Below are positions 13,738 through 19,763 of a stretch of 19,763 nt of DNA, piece after piece. Position 1 is the stretch's first letter; every line of letters starts with the position of its first letter. The stretch lies in assembly GCA_934597165.1 (NCBI GenBank), contig CAKTQP010000035.1, positions 1-19,763 on the forward strand, written 5' to 3'. Under the pieces are notes generated by a model that worked only from the letters and a program-made list of their open reading frames with translations, searched no databases and was not told the origin of the DNA. The position numbers were made by a program, and so were the translations under genes. The stretch is from an uncultured Oscillospiraceae bacterium. GTDB lineage: Bacteria; Bacillota; Clostridia; Oscillospirales; Oscillospiraceae.

Positions 13738-14412
13738 ATGGCATCTACCATTTTGATCGTTGACGACGAACCCATGCTCACCGACCTGCTGTCGGAGCAT
13801 TTCAAGCAGAACGGCTACCTGACCTACACCGCCAACAACAGCGCCCAAGCTTTGGAGCAGCTGCGCCACAAGCCTGACCTAATCTTACTGGACATCAACA
13901 TGCCCGGCACCGATGGGCTAGCGCTGTGCAAACAGATCCGCAGCCACGTGGTCTGTCCCATCCTCTTCCTCACCGATCACGCGCCTGACCAAGGGCAGCA
14001 CGGCGATGTCCCGATCATCGAAGACGACTATATCATCAAACCCTTCCGCCTCCAGGAGCTGACCGCTCGCATTGCCGCCCGCCTGCCCCAAACGTCCCCA
14101 GAACAGCAGACATCGAAGGTCCTGACTTGTGATGGACTGCGGATGGACCTGTCGGCGCGGACGGTTTCTTATGACGGCGTGGAGCTGTCCTTCTCCAAGC
14201 GGGAATTTGACTTGATGGCGTTCCTTCTCTCCCACGCCAATCAGGTGTTCGACCGGGAGCGACTCTATGAGGCGGTGTGGGGGCATGACGCCGAGGGAAG
14301 CAGCAGCACGGTGAAGGAGCATATTCGAAAAATCCGCGCCAAGTTGAAGGCTGCCACCGGACGGGAGTACATTGAGACCGTGTGGGGCGTTGGCTACAAG
14401 TGGAAGTTGTAG
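13738..14412 (+). CDS. OmpR/PhoB-family response regulator (orphan)
   Basis: A 224-residue two-component regulator. The receiver domain (about 3-115) has the acidic pair DDE (9-11), the phospho-acceptor Asp52 (LLDINMPG), the switch Thr79 and Lys101 (YIIKPF), so it should be phosphorylatable. The C-terminal winged-helix DNA-binding domain (about 125-224) shows LSFSKREFDLMAFLLSHANQVFDRERLYEAVWG in family order, then HIRKIRAKL and the final VWGVGYKW. The segment between Thr79 and Lys101 is unusual, with QGQHGD in place of the common GADDY spacing. AGGAGG (13725-13730) fixes ATG 13738. No histidine kinase lies next to it, so its partner must be elsewhere. A strong hairpin follows directly. Confidence 0.95.
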   Translation: MASTILIVDDEPMLTDLLSEHFKQNGYLTYTANNSAQALEQLRHKPDLILLDINMPGTDGLALCKQIRSHVVCPILFLTDHAPDQGQHGDVPIIEDDYIIKPFRLQELTARIAARLPQTSPEQQTSKVLTCDGLRMDLSARTVSYDGVELSFSKREFDLMAFLLSHANQVFDRERLYEAVWGHDAEGSSSTVKEHIRKIRAKLKAATGREYIETVWGVGYKWKL

Positions 14413-14426
14413 AGCTGCAAAAAAGT

Positions 14427-14463
14427 ATCCCCACGAAAGGGAGTGTGCACCTTTCGTGGGGAT
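14427..14463. terminator. Strong hairpin after the response regulator, with its T-tract on the minus strand
   Basis: ATCCCCACGAAAGG (14427-14440) pairs with CCTTTCGTGGGGAT (14450-14463) in a perfect 14-bp stem. Only TTTC follows on the plus strand, whereas the minus strand runs into CTTTTTTG (plus 14419-14426). It probably ends the response regulator transcript and also stops leftward readthrough from the transporter gene at 14866-16299. Confidence 0.8.
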
Positions 14464-14865
14464 TTCGGTCGTGTCTGCTGGGCGGAGGTTGTGTACATCC
14501 AACAGGCGGTAGGCCAACTCCACCTGGAACGACGGTCCGAGCTGCCGTCATCCCAGATGGAGGGACAAAGAAGGGATCGCGTTTCCCCTCCACCCGTCCG
14601 TCGGCCAGAACGGGCAGGCGGGGGAAAGACAGTCATGGTTTCGCTTTTTCTGAGGGACAGCGGAGGGAGTGGATTCCAATATGGTTGCTTTGGTTCAAAA
14701 ACTTTCCCTTCTTTGTGCCGTTTGCAGTAGACAAACGGATGCAATCTGTGTAAAATGACATTTAAGACAATATGGCCTTCTTTTGTGTGTTTTGTTGTGT
14801 GGCAGCATCATCTTACGCAGGAATCGCTATGTTGTCTTTTTTTACGCTCTTTTCCCTGCGGCGCA
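14464..14865. other. Gene-free stretch of about 400 bases
   Basis: No reading frame here looks real on either strand: candidates lack ribosome binding sites and have compositions of shifted-frame type. It contains a 7-bp hairpin (CCGTTTG at 14718-14724 with CAAACGG at 14732-14738) and a purine-rich patch (about 14575-14670). It would be the 3' untranslated part of the leftward transporter mRNA if that runs to the hairpin at 14427-14463. It could be a decayed gene. Confidence 0.4.
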
Positions 14866-16299
14866 TCATGCGAAGAGGTAAGGCAGGTCGCCGAAGTTGG
14901 GGAAGAAGGTAATGGCGATATAGCCGAAGACGATCACGATGAGGGTATGGATCAGGGTGATGGGAATGCCCCGCTTGAGCATTTCATCGGGATCCAGGCC
15001 ATAGCTGACGGGTACGGCACGGACGCTGATGGGCAGGAGCCACTCGGCGTTGAAGGACATACAGGTCAGGAACCAGTAGGGCAGCGGATTGAGTCCCATC
15101 TTGGTGGTGACGCTGATGACCAGGGGGCAGACGATGGCGGCCGCAGTGGTGCCGTTGGTGACCTCAGTGATGAGACGGGTGAAGACAACCAGGCCGATGA
15201 TGGTGGTCAGGCCGCCGTCCAGGTTGACGCTGGTGACCATATCTGCCAGGCAGTCGGTGGCACCGGAGCCGTTGAGGAGCTTGCCAATGGCCAGGCCGCT
15301 GGCAAAGAGGATCATCATGCCCCACATGGTACCCTGCTGGGCAGCTTCCCAGGTCATGACCGCGCCCTTATCCTTCACACTGAGGAAGAAGCAGGCGAAG
15401 CCGATGGTCAGGAAGGAGTAAGCGGGGACCATACCGGGCAGCAGCTCGGCGTAGAGGGGACGGGTGAAGGCCAAGACCATGGCCAGGAGGAAGAGGACGC
15501 CGCACACCTTTTCGATGAGCTTGGTGGGGCCCAGTTCGTTGTAGCTCTCTTTGAAGTATTCCTTGGTGCCATCCAAAGCCTTGGTGCCCGAAGGCATACC
15601 AAAGATCATGTACACCAGGGTCGCTGCAGTGACCACAATGAACAGGGGGCCAACATGGGTGATCCAGTCCACATACATGAACTCGTGGCCGGTGAACTCC
15701 TCCAGGATGGAGATGGCGGTCAGGTTCATGGCGCCACCCAGAGGGGTGCCGATACCGCCCAAGCTGCAGCCCCAACCGATGGAGAGGAGGATGGGCACAG
15801 CCGGCTTACAGCCGTGGATCTCATCATAGCCCGCCGCTTTCAACATGGAGACGGCGATGGGGCAGAGCATGGCACAGACGGCCAGGTCGGGGAGGATGGT
15901 GCTCATGAGGGTGCTGGCCAGGAACCAGACGGTGATCTGGGACTTCATGGACGGCCCCACCAGGGAGAGCACTTTCAGGGCGATACGCCGATCCAGACCG
16001 ATGGACACCCAAGGCAGGGTGATGAGGCCGGAGCCAAAGACCAGGATGATGCTCTCGCAGGAGTACTGGGAGATGACATCGGTCATGGGCACCATGTTCA
16101 GGAAGGCGTTGGCGATGGCTGGGATCAATGCGGTGATGGTAATATCGACCGGGCCGGTGATCCACCAGAAGATCATCCACAGGGAAATGCCGATGGCCTG
16201 TGCGCCAGACGTGGTAAACAGGTCTCGCAGCAGCAGCGCCGCCAGGGCGAAGATCACGGGGCCTAGGATCAGGCAGATGGAGCGTTTTCTTGCACTCAT
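14866..16299 (-). CDS. SLC13/DASS-type anion permease
   Basis: A 477-residue membrane protein with about 11-12 hydrophobic segments, resembling sodium-coupled di- and tricarboxylate/sulfate transporters. The repeated-fold architecture shows as a first half with a VDITITALIP start, a GGIGTPLGGAMN turn (181-192), and a second half with EVTNGTTAAAIVCPLV (379-394) in the place of the second SNT motif. The first SNT motif is diverged (MSTILPDLAVCAMLCPI, 132-148) and the second TPPN motif appears to be replaced by SVRAVPVSYG, so the substrate may differ from that of classical members. ATG 16299 has GAGGAGA upstream; the longer frame to 16503 has no ribosome binding site and a charged, non-family extension. 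The gene lies downstream of an IclR regulator, separated by a long leader region with its own promoter. Confidence 0.88.
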   Translation of the reverse strand: MSARKRSICLILGPVIFALAALLLRDLFTTSGAQAIGISLWMIFWWITGPVDITITALIPAIANAFLNMVPMTDVISQYSCESIILVFGSGLITLPWVSIGLDRRIALKVLSLVGPSMKSQITVWFLASTLMSTILPDLAVCAMLCPIAVSMLKAAGYDEIHGCKPAVPILLSIGWGCSLGGIGTPLGGAMNLTAISILEEFTGHEFMYVDWITHVGPLFIVVTAATLVYMIFGMPSGTKALDGTKEYFKESYNELGPTKLIEKVCGVLFLLAMVLAFTRPLYAELLPGMVPAYSFLTIGFACFFLSVKDKGAVMTWEAAQQGTMWGMMILFASGLAIGKLLNGSGATDCLADMVTSVNLDGGLTTIIGLVVFTRLITEVTNGTTAAAIVCPLVISVTTKMGLNPLPYWFLTCMSFNAEWLLPISVRAVPVSYGLDPDEMLKRGIPITLIHTLIVIVFGYIAITFFPNFGDLPYLFA

Positions 16300-16519
16300 A
16301 GCCGATTCTCCTCTCTTTTTCTGATTTGGTTTTGCGCCGTCTGATACAGGGGGTTTTCTGCGGTTCTCTCCCCTGCTATCCCACAGCACAGCGTCCCATT
16401 TTCTCTCTCTTGCGGAAAACAGGACACGGATTTTTTGGAAGATTTTATCCCTTTTGCGTCTCGTCTCTTGGCCGTGAAAACCACCAAAAAACAACACTGT
16501 CATTCACTGTCGTTGTTAT

Positions 16520-16547
16520 AATATAACGGTGCAGTAGCTCCTGGCAA
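16520..16547 (-). promoter_or_regulatory. Putative promoter of the anion permease gene
   Basis: On the minus strand TTGCCA (plus 16542-16547), 16 bases, then TATATT (plus 16520-16525). The -10 lies inside a 13-base palindrome GTTATAATATAAC (16515-16527). This implies an mRNA leader of about 210 bases. The adjacent IclR protein is a plausible regulator. Confidence 0.45.
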
Positions 16548-17040
16548 TGGGCATTTTCCCTTTTTGCCCCGATTGAAATACATTCTCATGATTTGATTTT
16601 CTTTCCCGAATCATGCAAATTCTGTTTTGTATTGTGCAAGAAATTTGTGCGATTTTCAGATTGGATGTGCAGAGGATGAATGCGGCTTTTCTTTTTTGCA
16701 TATTCACTTGCCGTATACGAAACTGAGCGCTTGTTTTTCCTTTATCTAGAAATCTATGAAAATGCGCATTTCCCCCGCAAAAATCCACGTTTCTGCTGCA
16801 CTCCACCGCCCATTCCCAGCCACGCCATTCCACCCATTTTCGGAACTTTTTTGGCTCTTTTCCTTTGTCTGGGATTCCCAAGAAACGCAACTTTTTCCGC
16901 CTAATTGGCACCGAAGCCTTCCAGCCCGTTTCCGCGCTCTCACTTCCCCGTTTGCCGTCCCAAAGAGCGGTTTTTTCATCCCTCATTTTTCCCTCAAGCG
17001 ATCCTGCCCGCCACCCCTCTTTTTCCGCTCCCAAACGCAG
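16548..17040. other. Long AT-rich, pyrimidine-biased spacer upstream of the permease
   Basis: About 490 bases between the iclR terminator and the permease promoter without a credible gene. Visible structure: an inverted repeat CATGATT (16587-16593) with AATCATG (16609-16615), and a TTGTGC repeat about 13 bases apart near 16636-16655. A leftward frame of about 200 codons crosses the region but has no ribosome binding site, starts before the iclR terminator and has the composition of noise. It may hold operator sites for the permease. Confidence 0.4.
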
Positions 17041-17110
17041 AAAAAGAGGGGATCGTATTGCCTCGGCGTGTCCACATCGTACGGACACACCTTCCGCATA
17101 CAATCCCCTC
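17041..17110 (-). terminator. Nested double-stem hairpin with T-tract after iclR
   Basis: On the minus strand an outer 13-bp arm beginning GAGGGGAT (plus 17098-17110) pairs, with one G-U, with the arm at 17046-17058. An inner 9-bp stem pairs GGTGTGTCC with GGACACGCC (one G-U) around a 9-base loop. TTTTT follows (plus 17041-17045). At 65 nt with two stems it is larger than the other terminators here. It begins 25 bases after the iclR stop. Confidence 0.75.
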
Positions 17111-17135
17111 CGCAACCACGGGTTTTGGATGATCT

Positions 17136-17933
17136 TCACTTTGGATAGTACCCCAGCTTGCCAGAGATCCTGCCCGCCGCAGTGACCACCGCCTTGGCCA
17201 GCTCCCGTTCTCGTTGGGGCTTGCTGAGGCTGTGGGCGCTGGAGGAAATGCTGATGGCGGCGATGGGCTCTCGACTCCGGTCGAAGATGGGGGCCGCCAG
17301 CGAGCTTTTATTTTCGGACAGCTCCTCAAACAGCACGCAGTACCCCCGCTGCCGGGTCCGCGCCAGCTCCTCTCTGATCTCCACCAGGTCGGTCTTAGTC
17401 TCCGGCGTGAACTTGCGCAGGTCGCTGTGCTTGAGGATCTTCTGCACCTGCCCCTCCGGCAAATAGGCCAGGATCGCCCGCCCCATGGCAGAGCAATACA
17501 TGGGATGGGAGTGTCCCATAGGGATGAGCAGCTCCATGGTGCTCTCGCAGCTGATGCTGATGAGGTGGACCACATCCACCCCGCGGGGCACGCTCATATG
17601 GCAGTGGACGTCGTATTTGTAGGACATCTGCTGCAGCTCCGGATAGGCATGGCGATAGAGCGGGTTATTTTGCAGTGCCGCGCCGGCCAAGGCCACCACT
17701 TCATATCCCAGGGAATAGCGGCCGGTCTCCTCGTCCCGCATCAGGAACCCCCAGTCCAGCATGGTGTTCAGGTGGCGGGATACGGTGCTGATATTCATAT
17801 GCAGCTTCGCGGCGATGTCAGAGGTACGTTGGGTGGGCGTTCGCTCATTGAAGCTGGAGAGTATCGCAAGGGTCTTGCTGACACTCTTGGTATTCGTAGA
17901 AACTTTTTGGTGGTTCTCTCCCGCCTGAGGCAT
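17136..17933 (-). CDS. IclR-family transcriptional regulator
   Basis: A 265-residue regulator with the standard IclR plan: an N-terminal winged helix-turn-helix (about 14-75; SVSKTLAILSSF, then TSDIAAKLHMNISTVSRHLNTM, then GRYSLGYEV) and a C-terminal effector-binding domain (about 85-262) with SAMGRAILAYLPEG, RGYCVLFEE and the ISISSSAHSL segment. Such proteins usually bind a small organic acid or carbon-source metabolite and control a nearby catabolic or transport gene. I choose ATG 17933 because GAAAGGA (complement of 17942-17948) lies eight bases upstream; the longer ATG 17990 lacks a spaced ribosome binding site. Its promoter is at 18039-18068. Neighbours, an anion permease and an alcohol/aldehyde dehydrogenase pair on the same strand, are the likely targets. 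Confidence 0.95.
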   Translation of the reverse strand: MPQAGENHQKVSTNTKSVSKTLAILSSFNERTPTQRTSDIAAKLHMNISTVSRHLNTMLDWGFLMRDEETGRYSLGYEVVALAGAALQNNPLYRHAYPELQQMSYKYDVHCHMSVPRGVDVVHLISISCESTMELLIPMGHSHPMYCSAMGRAILAYLPEGQVQKILKHSDLRKFTPETKTDLVEIREELARTRQRGYCVLFEELSENKSSLAAPIFDRSREPIAAISISSSAHSLSKPQRERELAKAVVTAAGRISGKLGYYPK

Positions 17934-18038
17934 AGTCAACATCCTTTCGTTCAAACGGCCTGCCCCTTCTCCCTGCTCCAATGACGCCATTTCCCACGTT
18001 CAAACTATGATCCTAGTAGGTGTATCGCGGTTAAGCGT

Positions 18039-18068
18039 ATTGTAGCACGATGGTCTTTCCTGACGCAA
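18039..18068 (-). promoter_or_regulatory. Sigma-A promoter of iclR
   Basis: On the minus strand TTGCGT (plus 18063-18068), 18 bases, then TACAAT (plus 18039-18044) with an extended -10 TG-C. A small TTTCCT/AGGAA inverted repeat (about 18056-18072) overlaps the -35. Confidence 0.6.
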
Positions 18069-18185
18069 GGAAGGTCGTTCAAAATGTACCTATATTTCCC
18101 TAGTGCGACGAATTTTTCAGAACATTTTGCATGAAATCCCAGTGGAATTCTGGTATCTCTCCCTTTCCCTCTCACCATTGGGAAA

Positions 18186-18215
18186 GGCACCCCAAATGAA
18201 ACCATTCGGGGTGCC
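18186..18215 (-). terminator. Probable terminator after the alcohol dehydrogenase gene
   Basis: GGCACCCCAAATG (18186-18198) and CATTCGGGGTGCC (18203-18215) form a 13-bp stem (one G-U in the minus-strand RNA) with a 4-base loop. On the minus strand only TTTCCC follows, a weak T-tract, so some readthrough to iclR is possible. Confidence 0.7.
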
Positions 18216-18252
18216 CTTGAGAAAGAGAATGTTCTAAATGAGAAGGGTTACC

Positions 18253-19401
18253 TTAGTAAGCCTTGTGATACAGAGCAATGACGTCGTCCAGGGTGGTTTC
18301 TCTGGGGTTAGCAGGGATGTTGCCGCTCTTCATAGCGTCAACTGCCATAGCGTGGATCTTATCTTCGGTCACGCCAACTGCTCTCAGGTTTTCAGGAATG
18401 CCCAGTTCCTTGTTCAGCTCAGTGACCAGATCGACCAGCATCTGAGGCTTGAAGTCCTTAACGGGTTCCTTATCAACGCTGACATAGTTGTAGATCTTTT
18501 CGTAACGGCCGATGTCTGCCAGTGCGTTGTATTCCATGACGGCGGGCATCAGGACGGAGTTTGCGACACCGTGAGCAACGCCGAAGAAGCCGCTGACGGG
18601 GTGGCTCAGAGCGTGGATGTTGCCCAGTCTTGCCCATGCGAATGCGATGCCAGCGAAGTTGCTGCCGACCATCATGGCGCAGGCTGCCTTTTCGTCGTGT
18701 CTGTTGGCGACGAAGCGGCGGAGGTTAGCGCCGATCAGTTCCATTGCCTTTTCTGCGAAGCAGTCAGAGAAGGGATTGGCGTTGTTGGACAGATAAGCTT
18801 CCATAGCGTGGATCAGAGCGTCAACGCCGCAAGCTGCTGCGATGTGAGCGGGAGCGGTCATGATCAGTTCCGGATCCAGGATGGCGAACTTGGGCAGGTT
18901 GTAATAGCTGAAGATGGTGGACTTGAAGTGGGTCTTCTCGTCGGTGATAACAGCGGAAGCGGTGACTTCGGAGCCGGTGCCAGCGGTGGTGGGGATTGCG
19001 AAGATGGGAACGATGGGGCCGGGAACCTTGAAGTTGCCTTCATAGTCGAAGATCTTGCCGCCATAGGTAGCGACAACGCCGACTGCCTTCGCAACGTCCA
19101 TGGGGCCGCCGCCGCCCAGAGCGATGATGCTGGAAGCGCCGCATTCTCTGTACTTATCGGTAGCGTCAGCAACGATTGCGGAGGTGGGGTTTGCCTGGAT
19201 GTCCAGATAAGTGGTGCACTTCAGGCCAGCTTCTTCCACGATGTCCTGGATCTTCTTGACAACGCCCAGAGCTTCCAGGCCGTGGTCGGAGATCAGGAAG
19301 ACATGATCCAGATCGTTTTCCTTCATGATTTCGGGCAGCTTCTTCAGTGCGCCAACGCCGAATTCGATGGTCTGGGGAATCATAAACTTGAAGTCTTTCA
19401 T
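18253..19401 (-). CDS. Iron-type (group III) alcohol dehydrogenase
   Basis: A 382-residue NAD(P)H-dependent dehydrogenase that interconverts an aldehyde and an alcohol. The N-terminal Rossmann-like part has GGGGPMD (96-102) for the cofactor, followed by IPTTAGTGSEVT (136-147). The C-terminal helical part has the four metal ligands Asp194, His198 (GVDALIHAMEAY), His263 and His277 (HALSHPVSGFFGVAHG). The usual Ser of the GGGS motif is Gly99. The ATG follows AGGAGGA. Arg codons are mostly AGA (5 of 8 counted), unlike the CGC/CGT-rich neighbours, which is typical of a highly expressed gene. The upstream gene on the same strand is a CoA-acylating aldehyde dehydrogenase, 107 bases away, so together they would form an acyl-CoA to alcohol pair. 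Candidate substrates: acetaldehyde, succinate semialdehyde or sulfoacetaldehyde. Confidence 0.94.
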   Translation of the reverse strand: MKDFKFMIPQTIEFGVGALKKLPEIMKENDLDHVFLISDHGLEALGVVKKIQDIVEEAGLKCTTYLDIQANPTSAIVADATDKYRECGASSIIALGGGGPMDVAKAVGVVATYGGKIFDYEGNFKVPGPIVPIFAIPTTAGTGSEVTASAVITDEKTHFKSTIFSYYNLPKFAILDPELIMTAPAHIAAACGVDALIHAMEAYLSNNANPFSDCFAEKAMELIGANLRRFVANRHDEKAACAMMVGSNFAGIAFAWARLGNIHALSHPVSGFFGVAHGVANSVLMPAVMEYNALADIGRYEKIYNYVSVDKEPVKDFKPQMLVDLVTELNKELGIPENLRAVGVTEDKIHAMAVDAMKSGNIPANPRETTLDDVIALYHKAY

Positions 19402-19437
19402 TTCTTGTTCCTCCTATAGAATTTTATAACACAGATC

Positions 19438-19488
19438 CTGCCTGCACGCCACAGCATTTTGCAATGCTGTGGTCGTGCCAAGAGGCAG
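19438..19488 (-). promoter_or_regulatory. Long hairpin between the aldehyde and alcohol dehydrogenase genes
   Basis: A perfect 10-bp core, CCACAGCATT (19449-19458) with AATGCTGTGG (19463-19472) and a TTGC loop, is extended by GCACG/CGTGC across a single T bulge and by CTGCC/GGCAG across a further bulge, about 20 pairs in all. No T-tract follows on either strand, so it is unlikely to be a terminator. It could be a processing or stability element that sets the ratio of the two proteins. Confidence 0.55.
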
Positions 19489-19508
19489 TTTGAGGTTCAA
19501 ATGAGAAC

Positions 19509-19763
19509 TCAGTCTTCGAAAGCCTTATCCGTGTCGGGCAGATAGGATTCGTCGAACGGATAGCCAACGCGGGTGATGTTGATGAACTGTTCGTAGTTCA
19601 GGTTACCAGCGAAGCTGTTGTTGCCCCAGGTGCCGCAGCCCAGCGTGGTGGTGGGGGTGAAGCCGTTGGTGGGGCTGCCGCCACCAGTGGTGCCGGAAGG
19701 CTGGTTGACAACGACACGGGAGACGCAGCAGCGGATGGCAGCGTATTCCACGTTTTCGGGGGT
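19509..19763 (-). CDS. CoA-acylating aldehyde dehydrogenase, C-terminal part
   Basis: The 3' end of a gene that enters from the right edge; 84 residues are visible, from the edge to TGA at 19509-19511. The motif TTTLGCGTWGNNS, preceded by SRVVVNQPSG and GGGSPTNGF and followed by LINI-like FINITRVGYP, is the C-terminal signature of acylating aldehyde dehydrogenases (AdhE N-half, succinate-semialdehyde or sulfoacetaldehyde dehydrogenase, acylating). These reduce an acyl-CoA to an aldehyde with NAD(P)H. The protein ends soon after this motif, so it is not an AdhE fusion; the alcohol dehydrogenase is a separate gene next door. The catalytic cysteine region is outside the window and the substrate cannot be told from this part. 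Confidence 0.88.
   Translation of the reverse strand, partial: TPENVEYAAIRCCVSRVVVNQPSGTTGGGSPTNGFTPTTTLGCGTWGNNSFAGNLNYEQFINITRVGYPFDESYLPDTDKAFED

Noticed and set aside
14394..14744. 116-codon minus-strand frame downstream of the response regulator
   Set aside because: Arg/Pro/Ser-rich shifted-frame composition and it runs through a strong hairpin; no ribosome binding site seen.
14755..16266. 503-codon plus-strand frame opposite the anion permease
   Set aside because: It is a shadow of a membrane protein, with extreme Gly/Asp/His content and no ribosome binding site.
16516..17139. 207-codon minus-strand frame between iclR and the permease
   Set aside because: It has no ribosome binding site, begins upstream of the iclR terminator hairpin and resembles no protein family.
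18238..19419. 393-codon plus-strand frame opposite the alcohol dehydrogenase
   Set aside because: It is an exact antisense shadow of a gene with intact metal ligands.

Overview
The window reads as ordinary chromosome from a GC-rich, spore-forming Firmicute of class Clostridia, most like the gut Oscillospiraceae (Flavonifractor/Intestinimonas/Oscillibacter type). This is inferred from a SpoIIP sporulation amidase, RNase Y, an acyl-ACP thioesterase, AGGAGG-type ribosome binding sites, GC-rich codon use with AT-rich promoters, and intrinsic terminators after many genes. No rRNA, recognisable tRNA, insertion sequence, phage gene or CRISPR array was found.

Layout from left to right. (1) 1-1550: the end of a class II glycyl-tRNA synthetase and its terminator, a possible small antisense-strand transcription unit, then a lipoprotein and a small XRE regulator transcribed divergently across an AT-rich, palindrome-bearing control region. 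(2) 1581-4890: glutamine-dependent NAD synthetase with a palindrome in its promoter spacer, followed by two overlapping half-size chromate-transporter-family genes. (3) 4897-7973, minus strand: YchF ATPase and acyl-ACP thioesterase, then, after a terminator, an HD-domain protein and a conserved hypothetical protein. (4) 8033-10794: a BrnQ-type branched-chain amino acid carrier convergent with spoIIP, which has a sigma-E-like promoter. (5) 10849-14463: RNase Y convergent with a DUF1275 (YoaK-like) membrane protein that carries a long Ala/Glu tail, then an orphan OmpR-type response regulator. (6) 14464-19763, minus strand: a divergent SLC13/DASS-type anion transporter, an IclR regulator, an iron-type alcohol dehydrogenase and the C-terminus of a CoA-acylating aldehyde dehydrogenase.

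Most of the window is housekeeping. The part most likely to be a coherent and poorly characterised system is region 6. An aldehyde dehydrogenase (acylating) plus an alcohol dehydrogenase would interconvert an acyl-CoA, its aldehyde and an alcohol. The adjacent IclR regulator and anion transporter suggest that the substrate could be an imported organic anion (dicarboxylate, sulfonate or similar), but this is inference from neighbourhood only. Other points worth a look are the palindromes in three promoter regions, a promoter-terminator pair that could make an RNA of about 90 nt, and several strong hairpins next to start codons or between genes. Convergent gene pairs are repeatedly separated by one two-way hairpin terminator.
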